Shown here one piece after another: positions 1-8,310 of a DNA stretch of 33,299 bases. A program made the translations under genes and the position numbers. The DNA is from Marinosulfonomonas sp. Lineage in GTDB: Bacteria > Pseudomonadota > Alphaproteobacteria > Rhodobacterales > Rhodobacteraceae. The stretch is from NCBI GenBank assembly GCA_026984915.1, contig JALSRG010000102.1, forward strand, positions 1 to 33,299. Direction: 5' to 3'. The stretch's first letter is position 1. Each line of letters starts with the position of its first letter. The notes under the pieces were generated by a model. It was not told where the DNA came from, did no database searches, and saw nothing but the letters and a program-made list of their open reading frames with translations.

Positions 1-167
1 ACCCACCACGCCAGAACCGCGCCCAGCATGAAGAATTCGCCATGCGCCACGTTGACCACGCGCATCACGCCGAACACCAGCGACAGGCCCAGGGCCGTCA
101 GGGTCAGGACAGAGGCCTGCACCAGACCTTCGAGCATGGCAAGCATGAGGTGGGGGCCGAATTCCAT
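1..167 (-). CDS. Branched-chain amino acid-type ABC transporter permease (LivH family), N-terminal fragment
   Basis: The reverse complement from the ATG at 167 encodes about 55 residues before the window ends, starting MEFGPHLMLAMLEGLVQA. It contains a hydrophobic first membrane segment and the motif VMRVVNVAHGEFFMLGA, typical of the first part of LivH-like permeases, whose N-VAHG-F-MLGA stretch is strongly conserved. In this family the protein forms half of the inner-membrane channel with a LivM partner and LivG/LivF ATPases, none of which lies in the window. It sits 62 bp downstream of the binding-protein gene on the same strand, so the two are probably one operon. The Shine-Dalgarno is poor, and a 10-bp palindrome (170-179) lies directly before the start. 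The substrate cannot be told: family members carry branched-chain amino acids, amides, urea or aromatic compounds. Confidence 0.85.
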   Translation of the reverse strand, partial: MEFGPHLMLAMLEGLVQASVLTLTALGLSLVFGVMRVVNVAHGEFFMLGAVLAWW

Positions 168-200
168 TTAGTGATCACTGATTATTGTTTGGAGAGTGAG

Positions 201-221
201 GCCCCGGATCATATCCGGGGC
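201..221 (-). promoter_or_regulatory. Stem-loop between ABC binding-protein and permease genes
   Basis: GCCCCGGAT and ATCCGGGGC form perfect 9-bp arms around a 3-nt loop, 9 bp after the stop codon of the binding-protein gene. No T-run follows on the minus strand, so it looks more like an mRNA-stabilising or partially terminating element than a full terminator. Similar hairpins follow two other binding-protein genes in this window. Confidence 0.6.
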
Positions 222-229
222 AGCGCAGG

Positions 230-1510
230 TCAGAAAGATTGCGTGGTATAATCCACCTCGTCCGGATAGAAACCATCCTCGAGCGATGTGGTGTGTTGCA
301 CCACCAGCTTGCCGCCCTCGACCTTGGAAATATACTGCGGGCCGAACACCTGATGGGTCTTGCCGTTGAACAGCTTGGCGCCTTGCGGGTGTTCGTTGCT
401 CTCGGGCATATCGGTGATCGCCTCGACCGCCTCGATCAGTTTGGTGCGGTCCTCGGGTCCTTTGTAACCCGCCGCTTCCATGCCCTGCTTGATCACATAG
501 AGGGTTTCCCAGCAACCGAACATATGGGCATAGGTGGAAATATCCTTGGGATCATCCACCGAGGCACCGTTTTCATCCACGCCGACCTGGGCGCGGTAGA
601 ATTTGTCATATTCGGTCTGATCAGGTTGCGCATAGCGCGGCATGCCTTCCCAGAAATGGGTGCCTTCCAGAAATTCCAGCCCCGGCGTATTCAGGTCAAC
701 AGCTTCGAGCGAGTCGATAAAGCCAAAGATTTGCGGTGCCGAGGGGCCGAAAAACTCGCCCATTTCCTTGACAAAGGTCAAAACCGACGGGCCGACCATG
801 ACGTGATAGATCACCTCGGTTTCGCGCGGGATCTGCGGGAAATACTTGGTGAAGGATGTTTCGGTCGGCGGGATCGCCAGTTTGGCGACCACTTCGCCGC
901 CCTGTTTTTCAATCGCCGCGCTAAAGAAATCGCGGTGGTTATGGCCGAATGCGAAATCAGGGAAGATCATCGTCACCTTTTTCCCCAGATTGCTGGCAAC
1001 AAACGGCGCCATCGCCTGCACCTGGCTTTTCACATCGGTGATGCCCGGTTGCAGGGTATAGCGGTTCAACATGCCGCTGGCCACATGGTGCCCCTCGGAC
1101 ACAACGAAATAAGGCATCTTCAGTTCCGCCGCACGTGGGGCAGAACCGATCACCACATGGGAAAACAGCGTGCCATAAGCGATGTCGCAGCCATGCTGGT
1201 TGGCGAATTTTTCCAGCACCTCGGCACCGCGTTTGGGATCGGTGCCGTCATCCTCGGCCACGATTTCAACCGGGCGGCCATTGATGCCGCCGGCGTCATT
1301 GATCACCTTTGTTGCGGCCATGGTGGTGCGTTCATACCAGCGGCCATAGGCGGCACCAATGCCGGTGCGATGCACCTGAAAGCCGATCTTGATCGGCGCA
1401 TCCGAACCGGCATAGGCATATTTTGCAAAGTTTGGCAGCGCCGAGGCCGCCCCAGCAGCCGCCACACCCTTCAGAAGGTTCCGGCGGGTCGCAAATGTCT
1501 TTTTTGTCAT
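230..1510 (-). CDS. Branched-chain amino acid-type ABC transporter substrate-binding protein, Tat-exported
   Basis: This 426-residue protein begins with a twin-arginine signal (TRRNLLK, residues 8-14, then an Ala-rich core to about residue 34), so it is probably exported folded to the periplasm. The mature part is a type I periplasmic binding protein of the LivK/Peripla_BP_6 class: an opening strand PIKIGFQVHRTG, then VINDAGGINGRPVEIVAEDDGTDP, a hallmark segment of this family. Length is normal. The start is supported by GGGAGATG upstream. It would deliver its ligand to the LivH-like permease encoded next. A perfect minus-strand TTGACA at 1668-1663 is a possible -35, but no convincing -10 stands at the right distance. 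The ligand cannot be read from sequence; amino acids, amides, urea or aromatic acids are all possible. Confidence 0.9.
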   Translation of the reverse strand: MTKKTFATRRNLLKGVAAAGAASALPNFAKYAYAGSDAPIKIGFQVHRTGIGAAYGRWYERTTMAATKVINDAGGINGRPVEIVAEDDGTDPKRGAEVLEKFANQHGCDIAYGTLFSHVVIGSAPRAAELKMPYFVVSEGHHVASGMLNRYTLQPGITDVKSQVQAMAPFVASNLGKKVTMIFPDFAFGHNHRDFFSAAIEKQGGEVVAKLAIPPTETSFTKYFPQIPRETEVIYHVMVGPSVLTFVKEMGEFFGPSAPQIFGFIDSLEAVDLNTPGLEFLEGTHFWEGMPRYAQPDQTEYDKFYRAQVGVDENGASVDDPKDISTYAHMFGCWETLYVIKQGMEAAGYKGPEDRTKLIEAVEAITDMPESNEHPQGAKLFNGKTHQVFGPQYISKVEGGKLVVQHTTSLEDGFYPDEVDYTTQSF

Positions 1511-1700
1511 TGTTTCATCTCCCTAATGTTGGTCCGGCGGGCCATATATCCCGGCCTTCTGTTTTTTCTTTGCAGGATTGGTTGCTTGGCAACAATTGTC
1601 CACCCAAAACTAACCCGGAACCGACGCAAACTAATTAGCATACAAATGACCAAACGCGAGCCTGTCAAGAATTTTGCACGACGACAACGCGAAACGGCTC

Positions 1701-2996
1701 CTAAATATGATACCCCAGAGCTTGCGGAAGCCAGAGAGCGATCTGCGGAAAGACGATCACCAGAACAATCGCAAGGATCATGGCTGCCACCGGCCAGATC
1801 ACCCACCGGATCGTGTCTTCAATCTGCACATCGGCGATTTTCACCGTCACCATCAGGTTGACGGCAACCGGCGGGGTAAACTGCCCGACCGCCACGTTCA
1901 TGGCCATCAGAACACCAAACCAGACCTGATTCCAGCCAAAGCTGGCCATGATCGGCATCAAAAGCGGCAGGGAGATCAGATAGATCGAAACCCCGTCCAG
2001 CACCATTCCGGCCAGCAGCAGGATGGCCATGACCATGGCCAGAACGATGCCAGAGGTATCGGATATCTCCAGAATGCCCCTGGCAGCCGCATCAAAAGCC
2101 CCAAGCGTCGATCCGGCCCAGGCAAATATGCCCGCCAGCGAGATGATGATCATCACCACCGCTGAAACCTGGGCCGAATCCGCCAGAACCCGGTAAATAT
2201 CGCGCAGGGACATCGACCGGTGCAGAAACAGCCCGACAATCAGTCCGTAAAAGACGGCAACAACCGCAGCCTCGGTTGGGGTGAACAGGCCACTGCGCAA
2301 TCCACCCAGAATGATGACCGGGGCAAACAGCCCGGGCAGCGCCTGAACAAAGCTTTTGCCCAGTGGCGGGCGTTCACCACCTTCCGAGACGCCAAAACCG
2401 TGCCGCCAACTCAGCCACAGGGCGGGCGCCGCTATGGCCAGCCCGGCAAGCAGGCCGGGAAACAGCCCCGCGGCAAACAAGGCGCGCAGATCAACACCCG
2501 GCACCATGATCGAATAGATGATCAGCGCAATCGACGGCGGAATGAGAATGGCGGTCGAGGCCGAGGCCGCGATGATGCTGGCGGAAAAGGCCCGCGGATA
2601 GCCTTCGCGCATCATGCTGGGGATCATCACCGTGGCCACGGCCGCCGCGTCGGCAGGGCCCGAGCCGGACATCCCCCCCATCACAAGGCTGACCAGCACC
2701 GCCACCAGGGCCAGCCCGCCCCTTTTCGGGCCAACGATGGCCTTGGCCAGTTGTACCAATCGTTCAGCGACACCGGATCGCTCAAAAATCATGCCGGTCA
2801 GAATGAACAGCGGAATGGCAATCAGCGGGTATTTTGCGATGCTCGAATAGGCAATGGTGCTGATATTGGCGACGGCCGCCATATCCAGGCCAAAATATAT
2901 GGCCATCACCCCGGACAGCCCCAGCGCGACAGAAATCGGCGTGCCGGCAATCAGCAGAATGATAAAAACACCCAGCAAGATCAGATTGGCGGTCAT
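1701..2996 (-). CDS. TRAP transporter large permease, DctM family
   Basis: The protein is a very hydrophobic 431-residue membrane protein. I chose the ATG at 2996 because it overlaps the stop of the small-permease gene as ATGA and gives the usual DctM start MTANLILLGVFIILLIAGTP; a longer reading from 3086 adds 30 residues that do not look like DctM. Family hallmarks include the LIAIPLFILTGMIFERSG region, the GGMSGSGPADAAAVATVMIP loop and PPSIALIIYSI. DctM subunits carry the substrate and sodium path of tripartite TRAP importers and need a DctQ partner and a periplasmic DctP protein, both encoded immediately upstream. It is the last gene of the seven-gene operon headed by iclR, so the imported compound is presumably the substrate of the ThDP enzymes encoded there. 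Confidence 0.93.
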   Translation of the reverse strand: MTANLILLGVFIILLIAGTPISVALGLSGVMAIYFGLDMAAVANISTIAYSSIAKYPLIAIPLFILTGMIFERSGVAERLVQLAKAIVGPKRGGLALVAVLVSLVMGGMSGSGPADAAAVATVMIPSMMREGYPRAFSASIIAASASTAILIPPSIALIIYSIMVPGVDLRALFAAGLFPGLLAGLAIAAPALWLSWRHGFGVSEGGERPPLGKSFVQALPGLFAPVIILGGLRSGLFTPTEAAVVAVFYGLIVGLFLHRSMSLRDIYRVLADSAQVSAVVMIIISLAGIFAWAGSTLGAFDAAARGILEISDTSGIVLAMVMAILLLAGMVLDGVSIYLISLPLLMPIMASFGWNQVWFGVLMAMNVAVGQFTPPVAVNLMVTVKIADVQIEDTIRWVIWPVAAMILAIVLVIVFPQIALWLPQALGYHI

Positions 2997-3490
2997 GCCC
3001 GCCCCCGAACAACGCGCCAGATCTGTTGCAAAACGCGAAACAGCACCACCGCAGAAAGGATCGGCAACCAGACAGTATAGATCCACGAAGGGTAACCAAG
3101 ACCCGGCGAGGTCTCTTCAAAGATGTATTCATCATAGGCCAGTTCGGCGCCGTAATAGACCAGCAGCGAAAACATCAGAACCGAGGCCAACAGCGCAATG
3201 AACCGGCTGACAAACCGCCCCTTTCGGCCTAAGCGATTGGAAAAAAAGTTGATCTGTATATGGTCATTTGTGGCATAGGCCAATGCGCATCCGACAAAGG
3301 TAACCACCACCAGCAGAAAGACCGAATATTCCTCGGTAAAGGCAAAAGAAACATCCGTCGCATAGCGCACCACGACATTGGCAAAACTGATCAGGGCAAT
3401 CAGCCCCATGGCCAGGGCTCCGATCACCTCTTCCGGGTGAAAGGGCCTGTGCTTCGGGTCGTCCTTGTCCTGATCCGGGGCTTTTTTCAT
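2993..3490 (-). CDS. TRAP transporter small permease, DctQ family
   Basis: This 165-residue protein has four predicted membrane segments: around LAMGLIALISFANVVVRYA, FLLVVVTFVGCALAYATN, FIALLASVLMFSLLVYYG and WIYTVWLPILSAVVLF. The pattern N-VVRY in the first segment and the G-alanine-rich second segment are usual for DctQ. It stabilises the large permease in the inner membrane and helps dock the binding protein. The first 25 residues are charged (KKAPDQDKDDPKHRPFHPEE) and cytoplasmic. Its stop overlaps the dctM start by 4 bp. A stem-loop (3505-3535) lies between it and the binding-protein gene. Confidence 0.9.
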   Translation of the reverse strand: MKKAPDQDKDDPKHRPFHPEEVIGALAMGLIALISFANVVVRYATDVSFAFTEEYSVFLLVVVTFVGCALAYATNDHIQINFFSNRLGRKGRFVSRFIALLASVLMFSLLVYYGAELAYDEYIFEETSPGLGYPSWIYTVWLPILSAVVLFRVLQQIWRVVRGRA

Positions 3491-3504
3491 AGGATTTCCT
3501 GTGT

Positions 3505-3535
3505 GGTTCGGGCCAAAGGGTTTTCGGCCCGAACC
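3505..3535 (-). promoter_or_regulatory. Stem-loop between TRAP binding-protein and small-permease genes
   Basis: Perfect 10-bp arms (GGTTCGGGCC and GGCCCGAACC) surround an 11-nt loop; AAA and TTT in the loop could extend the stem. It begins about 10 bp after the binding-protein stop codon. On the minus strand it is not followed by a T-run, which suits a processing or partial-termination element that lowers permease expression relative to the binding protein. Confidence 0.65.
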
Positions 3536-3545
3536 TGTTCACACC

Positions 3546-4562
3546 TCAACGGTTGGCGACGCTTTCTTCGGCCTTTTTCACCAGATCCGCACCGATTTTT
3601 CCGGTCCAGTCGGCATAGACACCGCGCGTTGCATCGACAAACTGCTGGCGTTCCGCATCCGTTAGCCGGGTCACGGTGACACCCAGCCCCTCAACCGTTT
3701 CTATCAGCGACGGATCATCCTTTGTCACACCTTTGCGCGCTTCGGCAACGCCCAGCGCCCCGGCCTCGATTGCGGCCTGGCGCACGATCTCCTGATCTTC
3801 CGGCGTGAACGATTCCCAGACATCCTTGTTGACCCCAAAGATAAGCGGATCCGCCACATAGCCCCAGAGGGTAACGTATTTCTGCCCGACCAGATGCATC
3901 TTGGCGATCGAGAAAATCGTCAGCGGGTTTTCCTGCCCGTCCACCGCACCGGTGGTCAGGGCCGGTTTGGCATCGGCCCAGCTCATCTGCGCCGGATTGG
4001 CCCCCATGGCGGAAAAAATGTCATTGAACAGTGGTGAGCCAACCACCCGCATTTTCAGCCCCTTCAGGTCGGCGGGTGTGTGAATTTCATGCTTGGAGTT
4101 CGAAACCTCGCGAAAACCGTTCTCGGCCCAGGCCAGCGGCTCGACACCCTTGCTGCGGATTATGGCAAACAGATCTTCCCCGACCGGCCCCTGGGTCAGG
4201 GCGTCAATTGCCTTGTAATCCGGCATCAGGAACGGCATGGCAAAGATATTCAGCTCTTTTATCTGCGGTGACCAGTTGATGGTCGAACTGACGGCCATAT
4301 CAATTGCACCACGGCGCAGGGCGGTGAATTCCTTGGTCTGCTCTCCCGCGACCAGCTGCGCGCCGGGATAGGTTTTCATGTTGATGCGACCATTCGTGCG
4401 TTCGCGCACCAGCTCTACCCATTTGTCTGCGGCAATGCCCCAGGGGAACGGCGCCGGCACAACCGTGGACACCTTGTATTCAGCCTTGTAATCCTGCGCA
4501 ATCGCAGGGCTGAACGCCACCAGGCCGGCCAGAGCGGCCACGGCAAAATTCATCAGTTTCAT
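3546..4562 (-). CDS. TRAP transporter substrate-binding protein, DctP family
   Basis: The 338-residue protein has a Sec signal peptide (MKLMNFAVAALAGLVAFSPAIA, cut near residue 22). The mature part fits the DctP fold: PAPFPWGIAADKWVELVRERTNGRINMKTYPGAQLVAGEQ near the N-terminus, then LKGLKMRVVGSPLFND, which carries the Arg that in this family clamps the ligand's carboxylate, and DGQENPLTIFSIAKMHLVGQKYVT. It captures an organic acid in the periplasm and passes it to DctQM. The carboxylate preference is inferred from the conserved Arg; the actual ligand is unknown. GGGAGGAAAG precedes the start, 27 bp after the ThDP-enzyme gene in the operon. Confidence 0.92.
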   Translation of the reverse strand: MKLMNFAVAALAGLVAFSPAIAQDYKAEYKVSTVVPAPFPWGIAADKWVELVRERTNGRINMKTYPGAQLVAGEQTKEFTALRRGAIDMAVSSTINWSPQIKELNIFAMPFLMPDYKAIDALTQGPVGEDLFAIIRSKGVEPLAWAENGFREVSNSKHEIHTPADLKGLKMRVVGSPLFNDIFSAMGANPAQMSWADAKPALTTGAVDGQENPLTIFSIAKMHLVGQKYVTLWGYVADPLIFGVNKDVWESFTPEDQEIVRQAAIEAGALGVAEARKGVTKDDPSLIETVEGLGVTVTRLTDAERQQFVDATRGVYADWTGKIGADLVKKAEESVANR

Positions 4563-4589
4563 CTTCTTTCCTCCCGTTTTCGGACCGCG

Positions 4590-6335
4590 TCAGGCAACGC
4601 GGTCGCCTTTTTTGACCTTGACGGTCCTGTTATCCACCGCCGGCAGCATCCGGCCGGGGTCTCTTGTCACCATAACGTCTATGATGCTTGGTCTGTTTGT
4701 TTCTGCAAAAGCTGCCTGCAGTGCCGGACCCAGTTGTTCCGGGCTCTCGACACGCAAGCCATGGCAACCCATGGCCTCGGCCACGCGAGCATAATTTGTT
4801 TCCGACAACTCGGATGATTGGTAAGCCCCCGCGCCATACATCAGATGTTGCAAAGCCCGGACATATCCCGAGGCCGCATTGTTGACGACGATGATATTGA
4901 TGCCCAGTTTCATCCGCCGTGCGGTTTCCAGATCACCCAGCACCATGTTGAAGCCGCCGTCTCCGGTCAGGCCCACCACAACAGCATCCGGGGCCGCCAA
5001 CTGCGCCCCGATAGCGCCGGGCAGGCCATAACCGATCGAGGCAAAGCCGCGATCGGGAACAAACTGCCGCCCTGCCCTTTTGCTGTCAAACAACAGTCCG
5101 CCCCAATGGGCAGCAAATCCGCCATCGGCAACCAGATAGCCGTCGGCCGGCAACAGCCGGTTCAGGTCTGTGATCAGACGCGCCATATGCACCGGGCTTT
5201 CGTCGGAATTCAGCTTTGCCGAAACATCGGCGCGCCATTCCTTCATTCGTTGCGGGATTTCCTGCGCATAGGCCTTGCGGGCGACCCTTTGCGCCGTTGC
5301 CGTTGGCTCCAGATGCGTCAGCAGGTCTTGCAGCCCTGCCTTGGCGTCGCCCCACAGCTTTATGTGCGGCTGATAGGTTCGCCCCATTTCCTCGGCCACA
5401 TTGTCAAGATGGATGACCGTCTGCTCCGGCGCCGGAATGCTATAGCGCTTGGTCGCGATTTCCCCCAGTTTGCAGCCGACAACCAACAGGCAATCGCTTT
5501 CCTCGATCAGCTTGTTGGCAATGCGATCGTATCTGCCAAACAGCCCGGCGTTCAGCGGATCCGTGCAGGCAATCGCCCCTTTCCCGGTCAGCGTATGCGC
5601 CACCGGAATCGAACAGGCCGAGGCCAGATCAGCGAGCGCCTGCCAGGCCTGCGACAGATGTATTCCCCCGCCACACAGGACCATCGGCCGTTTCGCACCG
5701 GCGATCAGACCGGCCGCCTTTGCGCAGGGCCCCGCCTCTGGCCGGCAGCGCAGGGCGGGGATGCCACAATGGGCCGGATCGGCGCTGAAACTGTCGGCCG
5801 GAAAACTGTACACCCCGTGGGCGATATCTTCGGGCACATCAACAATCACAGGGCCGGGGCGGCCAGAGGTCGCCACCGAAAAGGCACGCGACAGGATTTC
5901 GGGTATGCGCTGGATCGACTCGATCCGTAACAGTTCCTTGCAGGCCGGCCGCAGGATCGATACCTGGTCGGTTTCCTGTGTCATGTTCTTGCCGGCATGG
6001 TCCCGGTGGGCGTCGCCAATGATGACAACCAGCGGAGAACCGGCATTCAGCGCCTCGATCAACCCGGTCACAAGATTTGTCGCCCCCGGCCCCAGCGTTG
6101 CGTCAACCAGACCAACACGGTTGGACACCTTGGCATAGGCGTCCGCCGCAAAGACGGCGCAACGTTCGTCGTTGATCAGATTGTGGTTCAGCCGCAACCG
6201 GCGCGCCGCATCATAAAACGGCAACAATTGAAACCCGCCCATGCCAAACATCGGTCCCGCCCCATGCGCCTGCAACATGCGCACCAGCGCCTCGCCGCCA
6301 GTCATTTCCATCACGTCTGAATCCTGCGTTGTCAT
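4590..6335 (-). CDS. Thiamine diphosphate-dependent enzyme, acetolactate synthase-like
   Basis: A 581-residue protein with the three-domain layout of the acetolactate synthase/benzoylformate decarboxylase superfamily. The N-terminal PYR domain has FGMGGFQLLPFYDA and the ThDP-activating Glu in NDERCA (E57), followed by GPGATNLVTGLIEALN. The central domain is about 195-350. The C-terminal PP domain has the ThDP/Mg motif GDGGF (GDG at 458-460) ending at NN 485-486. Reactions in this family are decarboxylation, C-C cleavage or carboligation of 2-oxo acids. It is not Xsc, which is encoded at the other end of the window, and the operon has no small regulatory subunit, so a biosynthetic IlvB role is unlikely. 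Its start overlaps the E1-beta stop (ATGA). The substrate is unknown; the TRAP importer next door suggests a small carboxylate or something derived from one. Confidence 0.85.
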   Translation of the reverse strand: MTTQDSDVMEMTGGEALVRMLQAHGAGPMFGMGGFQLLPFYDAARRLRLNHNLINDERCAVFAADAYAKVSNRVGLVDATLGPGATNLVTGLIEALNAGSPLVVIIGDAHRDHAGKNMTQETDQVSILRPACKELLRIESIQRIPEILSRAFSVATSGRPGPVIVDVPEDIAHGVYSFPADSFSADPAHCGIPALRCRPEAGPCAKAAGLIAGAKRPMVLCGGGIHLSQAWQALADLASACSIPVAHTLTGKGAIACTDPLNAGLFGRYDRIANKLIEESDCLLVVGCKLGEIATKRYSIPAPEQTVIHLDNVAEEMGRTYQPHIKLWGDAKAGLQDLLTHLEPTATAQRVARKAYAQEIPQRMKEWRADVSAKLNSDESPVHMARLITDLNRLLPADGYLVADGGFAAHWGGLLFDSKRAGRQFVPDRGFASIGYGLPGAIGAQLAAPDAVVVGLTGDGGFNMVLGDLETARRMKLGINIIVVNNAASGYVRALQHLMYGAGAYQSSELSETNYARVAEAMGCHGLRVESPEQLGPALQAAFAETNRPSIIDVMVTRDPGRMLPAVDNRTVKVKKGDRVA

Positions 6336-7312
6336 GCGGTTGTCTTTCCCAGGGTTTCGCGGGCAGCTTGCGCAATCATTTCGGTTGTGACACGCATCCT
6401 GTCTTCCAGATTGGGGGCATAGGCGATCAACCCGCGCGGCGCCCCCAGCCGCCGCACCGGCCCTTGCAATGCCGCTCCGGCATGTTCGGCGACGGTGGCA
6501 ACAACTTCGGCGCCGAATCCGGCCACTGCAACCGATTCATGCGCCACAACCAGATGACCGGTCTTGCGCACACTGTTCAGCACCGTTTCCTTGTCCCAAG
6601 GCCAAAGGCTGCGCAGGTCAACCACTTCGGCATCTATCCCGTCGGCGGCCAGCAAGCTGGCGGCATCCTGCGCCAGATTGGCCGTGTTGGACCAACTGAC
6701 AATGCTGACATCACCGCCCTTGCGGCGAACCCGTGCCTTGCCAAACTCTACCGTCTCGGCAAAATCCACATTTCCTTCCAGCGCCCAGATGTTCTTGTGT
6801 TCCATGAACACCACCGGATCGTCACACTCGATTGCCGCGCGCAGCATCGAAAACGTATCCTGCGGCGTGCTCGGACAGGCAACCACAAGGCCGGGAACAT
6901 GCGCATACCAGCTTTCCAGCGACTGCGAATGCTGCGCGGCCGAGGATCGCCACATGCCGATCGGTTTGCGCACAACCAGCGGCACCCGCATCTGTCCGCC
7001 AAACATGAACCGGGCCTTGGCAATCTGGTTGACCAACTCATCCGTGGCGCAAAGGGCGAAATCGGAAAACCGCATTTCAACAATGGGGCGTGTTCCAACC
7101 ATGGCGGCGCCCAAGGCCGCGCCCATGATGCCGGCCTCGGAAATCGGGGCGTCGGAAATGCGGGCCGCGCCAAATTCCTCGCGCAGGCCCTTGTACTGGC
7201 CAAAAACCCCGCCCCGGCCCAGATCCTCGCCCACGCACCACACCGTCGGATCTGCCTGCATCGCCAGCCTGACCGCCGCGCGGCCCGCTTCCATATAGGT
7301 CATGACCGGCAT
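6332..7312 (-). CDS. 2-oxoacid/acetoin dehydrogenase E1 component, beta subunit
   Basis: The 326-residue protein matches E1-beta of the branched-chain/pyruvate/acetoin dehydrogenase type. It opens with MTYMEAGRAAVRLAMQADP, then VWCVGEDLGRGGVFG (E29), RISDAPISEAGIMGAALGAAMVGTRPIVEMRFSDF with the ThDP-contacting Glu (E59), and a C-terminal transketolase-like domain from about 195 (VSIVSWSNTANLAQDAA). E1-beta pairs with E1-alpha as an alpha2beta2 enzyme that decarboxylates a 2-oxo acid, or cleaves acetoin, and passes the acyl group to the lipoyl arm of E2. Both neighbours are translationally coupled: E1-alpha ends as TGATG on its start, and the ThDP enzyme overlaps by ATGA. No E2 or E3 gene lies in the operon. 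The substrate is unresolved; acetoin-type E1 is the nearest class by eye. Confidence 0.88.
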   Translation of the reverse strand: MPVMTYMEAGRAAVRLAMQADPTVWCVGEDLGRGGVFGQYKGLREEFGAARISDAPISEAGIMGAALGAAMVGTRPIVEMRFSDFALCATDELVNQIAKARFMFGGQMRVPLVVRKPIGMWRSSAAQHSQSLESWYAHVPGLVVACPSTPQDTFSMLRAAIECDDPVVFMEHKNIWALEGNVDFAETVEFGKARVRRKGGDVSIVSWSNTANLAQDAASLLAADGIDAEVVDLRSLWPWDKETVLNSVRKTGHLVVAHESVAVAGFGAEVVATVAEHAGAALQGPVRRLGAPRGLIAYAPNLEDRMRVTTEMIAQAARETLGKTTA

Positions 7313-8310
7313 CAGAAAGGCTCCTTTGCCGGGCTGCCGATATCCTGAACATCGTCAAAGGCGCTCGCATCATCGGGAAAGCCCGTAGCGGCGGCCTCTG
7401 CCAGAACCTCGGTCATCTCCTGTTGTGCCGACTGGTGGAGTTTTTCAAAGATTTGACCCGCCACGCCGCGCTCCTTCAGGGCCTGCTGTTGCCGGCTGAT
7501 CGGGTCGTTTTCTCTCTCTTGTGCTGCGGATTCACCTTCGGGGCGGTAGGCCGCCGGATCAAAGGACGTATGCCCGGTGCGCCTGTAGGTTTTTGCGTGC
7601 AGCAATTCCGGCCCACCTCCGGCCCGCAACCGGGTGATGATTTCTTGTGATACAGCCGCCACCGCCTCGACATCATTGCCGTCCACTTCGCTGGCCCGCA
7701 AGCCCAGCGATTTTGCCCGTGCGACCGGGCCGTCCCCGCCGGTCATGGTTTGTGTTCTGGTGGTCGCGGAATACTGGTTATCCTCGCAGACAAACAAAAT
7801 CGGCAGGTCAAACACCGCCGCCCAGTTCAACCCTTCCAGAAACGGGCCGCGGTTGATGGCGCCATCGCCGAATATATCTACCACGATCCGGTCGTCTCCC
7901 AACAGTCTGATCCCGTGCGCAGCCCCCGCCGCTATGCTGATATTGGCACCAACCACACCATTGGCGCCCAGCATGCCAACACCAAAATCCGCGATATGCA
8001 TGGAACCGCCCTTGCCGCCGCAACACCCCCCTTGGCGCCCGAGAAGCTCGCGCATCATCGCCAGCGAGGACGACCCCTTGGCAAGCGTATGCCCATGTCC
8101 CCGGTGGGTCGACAGCAGAATGTCGCTTTCCCTGAGATGGGTCATGACCCCGGCGGCAACCGCCTCCTGTCCGATCGACGGGTGAATGGCCCCCAGAACC
8201 AGCTTGTCGCGCTCCGCCGCCAGACAGGCCTGTTCTTCAAAGGCGCGGATACGCTCCATCATCTCCAGCAAGGCAAGACTGTGCTCCAGATTATCGTACC
8301 TGTTGCTCAT
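7312..8310 (-). CDS. 2-oxoacid/acetoin dehydrogenase E1 component, alpha subunit
   Basis: A 332-residue E1-alpha. The hallmark stretches are AIHPSIGQEAVAAGV (residues 41-55), STHRGHGHTLAKG (67-79), GGSMHIADFGVGMLGANGVVG, and the ThDP/Mg motif FGDGAINRGPFLEGLN (GDG 148-150) ending in EDNQYS with N178. The HRGHGH histidines are those seen in AcoA/PDH-type alpha subunits. The phosphorylation-loop equivalent YRRTGHTSFDPAAYR is present. It is the first enzyme gene after iclR, overlapping it by 4 bp, so its expression is tied to the regulator. AcoA-like identity is plausible, but no other acetoin genes are seen, so I do not assign acoA. Confidence 0.88.
   Translation of the reverse strand: MSNRYDNLEHSLALLEMMERIRAFEEQACLAAERDKLVLGAIHPSIGQEAVAAGVMTHLRESDILLSTHRGHGHTLAKGSSSLAMMRELLGRQGGCCGGKGGSMHIADFGVGMLGANGVVGANISIAAGAAHGIRLLGDDRIVVDIFGDGAINRGPFLEGLNWAAVFDLPILFVCEDNQYSATTRTQTMTGGDGPVARAKSLGLRASEVDGNDVEAVAAVSQEIITRLRAGGGPELLHAKTYRRTGHTSFDPAAYRPEGESAAQERENDPISRQQQALKERGVAGQIFEKLHQSAQQEMTEVLAEAAATGFPDDASAFDDVQDIGSPAKEPF

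Noticed and set aside
239-1861. 540-codon open frame on the plus strand
   Set aside because: It lies opposite the clear Tat-exported binding-protein gene, and its product is His/Arg-rich with no family resemblance; an antisense shadow caused by high G+C.
2994-3086. 30-residue N-terminal extension of the large TRAP permease
   Set aside because: The ATG at 2996 overlaps the dctQ stop in the usual ATGA manner and gives the normal DctM N-terminus; the extension lies inside dctQ in another frame.
4590-6335. Reading the ThDP enzyme as a second Xsc or as IlvB
   Set aside because: It lacks the Xsc-typical GQGGFQEVEQ stretch, and the operon has no IlvH-like small subunit; only the superfamily can be supported.
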